This document shows, piece by piece, positions 4,698 through 5,494 of a stretch of DNA of 5,494 bases. The notes beneath the pieces were generated by a model that made no database searches, was not told the origin of the DNA, and saw nothing but the letters and a program-made list of their open reading frames with translations. The stretch is from positions 1 through 5,494 of the forward strand of contig JAXJSH010000091.1 in assembly GCA_036310185.1 (NCBI GenBank), written 5' to 3'. Made by a program: the position numbers and the translations under genes. Origin of the DNA: JALENY01 sp036310185. GTDB lineage: Bacteria; Bacillota; Clostridia; Lachnospirales; Lachnospiraceae. Each line of letters begins with the position of its first letter. Position 1 is the stretch's first letter.

Positions 4698-5494
4698 CTA
4701 TTCTTCATCGGCTTTCTCATCGGTTTCATCAGCCTCAGCAAAACGCTGGGCCCTGCGCATTTTCTTTTCATGCCGCTCTTCCTTTGTCTCCCGGTACAGC
4801 GTACTTTCACCGCTTTTCTTTTCCTGACGGGGAACCGCTTCCATGGTCTTTGGATCTATTTTTTCCATATCCATGTAAGTCTCAAGTTCCGAAGGAAGAT
4901 GGCTTTCCTCAAGCCGCCGCTCCATCCATGCCTGGCCGATAGCAATAAGCACCGCACATACCGGCACACCCACAAACATGCCGAATACACCGAAAAATCC
5001 GCCGCCGATCAGAATTGCCACAACCACCATAAAGCTGGATACTCCCGTGGAGTTGCCCAGAATCTTTGGTCCAATAAAGTTTCCGTCCACCTGCTGGAGT
5101 ACCAGAATAAAAAGGATAAAATACAGGCATTGCTTCGGATCCACGGCCAGGATCAGAAAGGCACTCGGTATTGCACCCAAAAACGGTCCAAAAAACGGAA
5201 TCACATTAGTAATGCCTACAATCACACTGATCAGCAGGGAATACGGTGTTCCAATAATGGAAGTACCAACATAACATAACACTCCGATGATTGCCGAATC
5301 GATCACTTTTCCTATAATAAAGCTGCCGAACTTGTCATCCACAAAACGAATATTATGAATGGTTTTGTTCGCCGCAGACACACCACATACTGCATATAAA
5401 AGTCTTTTTGCACGGGCCGCAAAATTCTCTTTTCCGTACAGAATGTAAATGGAGATCAAAGCTCCGATCAGAATATTTTTCAAAAATATGAGCA
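4698..5494 (-). CDS. AI-2E family transporter, C-terminal part (runs off right edge)
   Basis: A multi-pass membrane protein of the AI-2E transporter family (PF01594, formerly UPF0118). Members have been linked to autoinducer-2 export or to sodium/proton exchange; the role of this one is not established. The frame stays open to the window edge, so the true start is outside and roughly the first 100-150 residues of a usual 350-400-residue protein are missing. The TTG at 5483 is an internal leucine codon, not a start. Numbering from that codon: helix LKNILIGALISIYILYGK (1-18), the conserved NVIPFFGPFLGAIPSA (93-108), QQVDGNFIGPKILGNSTG (130-147) and GGFFGVFGMFVGVPV (161-175), all family marks. 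After about residue 190 comes a hydrophilic tail of about 70 residues rich in Glu, Lys and Arg, ending DETDEKADEE. A hairpin terminator follows the stop. Confidence 0.9.
   Translation of the reverse strand, partial: LIFLKNILIGALISIYILYGKENFAARAKRLLYAVCGVSAANKTIHNIRFVDDKFGSFIIGKVIDSAIIGVLCYVGTSIIGTPYSLLISVIVGITNVIPFFGPFLGAIPSAFLILAVDPKQCLYFILFILVLQQVDGNFIGPKILGNSTGVSSFMVVVAILIGGGFFGVFGMFVGVPVCAVLIAIGQAWMERRLEESHLPSELETYMDMEKIDPKTMEAVPRQEKKSGESTLYRETKEERHEKKMRRAQRFAEADETDEKADEE

Noticed and set aside
4770..5279. Plus-strand open frame of 169 codons opposite the AI-2E permease gene
   Set aside because: It is antisense to a clearly conserved gene, has low-complexity basic composition and no ribosome site: a shadow frame. 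The other plus-strand frames are likewise shadows of minus-strand genes.
5481..5483. TTG as the start of the AI-2E permease gene
   Set aside because: The frame continues upstream to the window edge with family-like hydrophobic residues (LIF), and starting here would remove the family's conserved N-terminal helices.

Overview
The window looks like chromosomal DNA from a low-to-moderate GC Firmicute, most likely a Clostridia/Lachnospiraceae-type gut anaerobe. The evidence is strong AGGAGG-type ribosome sites, sigma-A promoters with TATAAT -10 boxes, AT-rich intergenic regions, and protein sequences (AI-2E-family permease, three-part ABC-2 exporter, acyltransferase-3) of the style common in that group. 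The taxonomic guess is inference from style, not from a marker gene. All six genes lie on the minus strand, so the window is transcribed from right to left.

Right to left: (1) an AI-2E-family membrane permease (4698 to beyond 5494), whose N-terminal part lies outside the window, ends at a long two-way hairpin terminator (4589-4655). (2) A sigma-A promoter (4518-4546), with a perfect 14-bp palindrome at the predicted transcription start (4497-4510), drives a three-gene operon: ABC ATPase (3608-4396), permease (2789-3592) and second permease (1985-2782). Gene gaps are 15 and 6 bp, with ribosome sites overlapping or embedded in the preceding gene. Together they form one complete ABC-2-type exporter with one ATPase and two different six-helix permeases. 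(3) The operon is followed by about 125 bases that can fold into several nested helices and end in a terminator-like hairpin (1859-1981): a 3'-UTR structure or small RNA I do not recognise. (4) A single-gene unit encodes an acyltransferase-3-family membrane O-acyltransferase (663-1742), with its own promoter (1775-1803) and terminator (627-653). (5) A perfect 26-bp tandem duplication (544-598) precedes the promoter (514-541) of a Fic-domain protein gene (1-464), cut by the left edge before its catalytic motif.

The protein-coding content belongs to known families: envelope or export functions plus a probable AMP-transferase. I see no CRISPR, IS element, tRNA or rRNA, and no clear new multi-gene system. 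The less ordinary material is between the genes: the structured RNA after the exporter operon, the start-site palindrome of the exporter promoter, and the fic promoter, whose -10 region looks like a shortened copy of the upstream tandem repeat.
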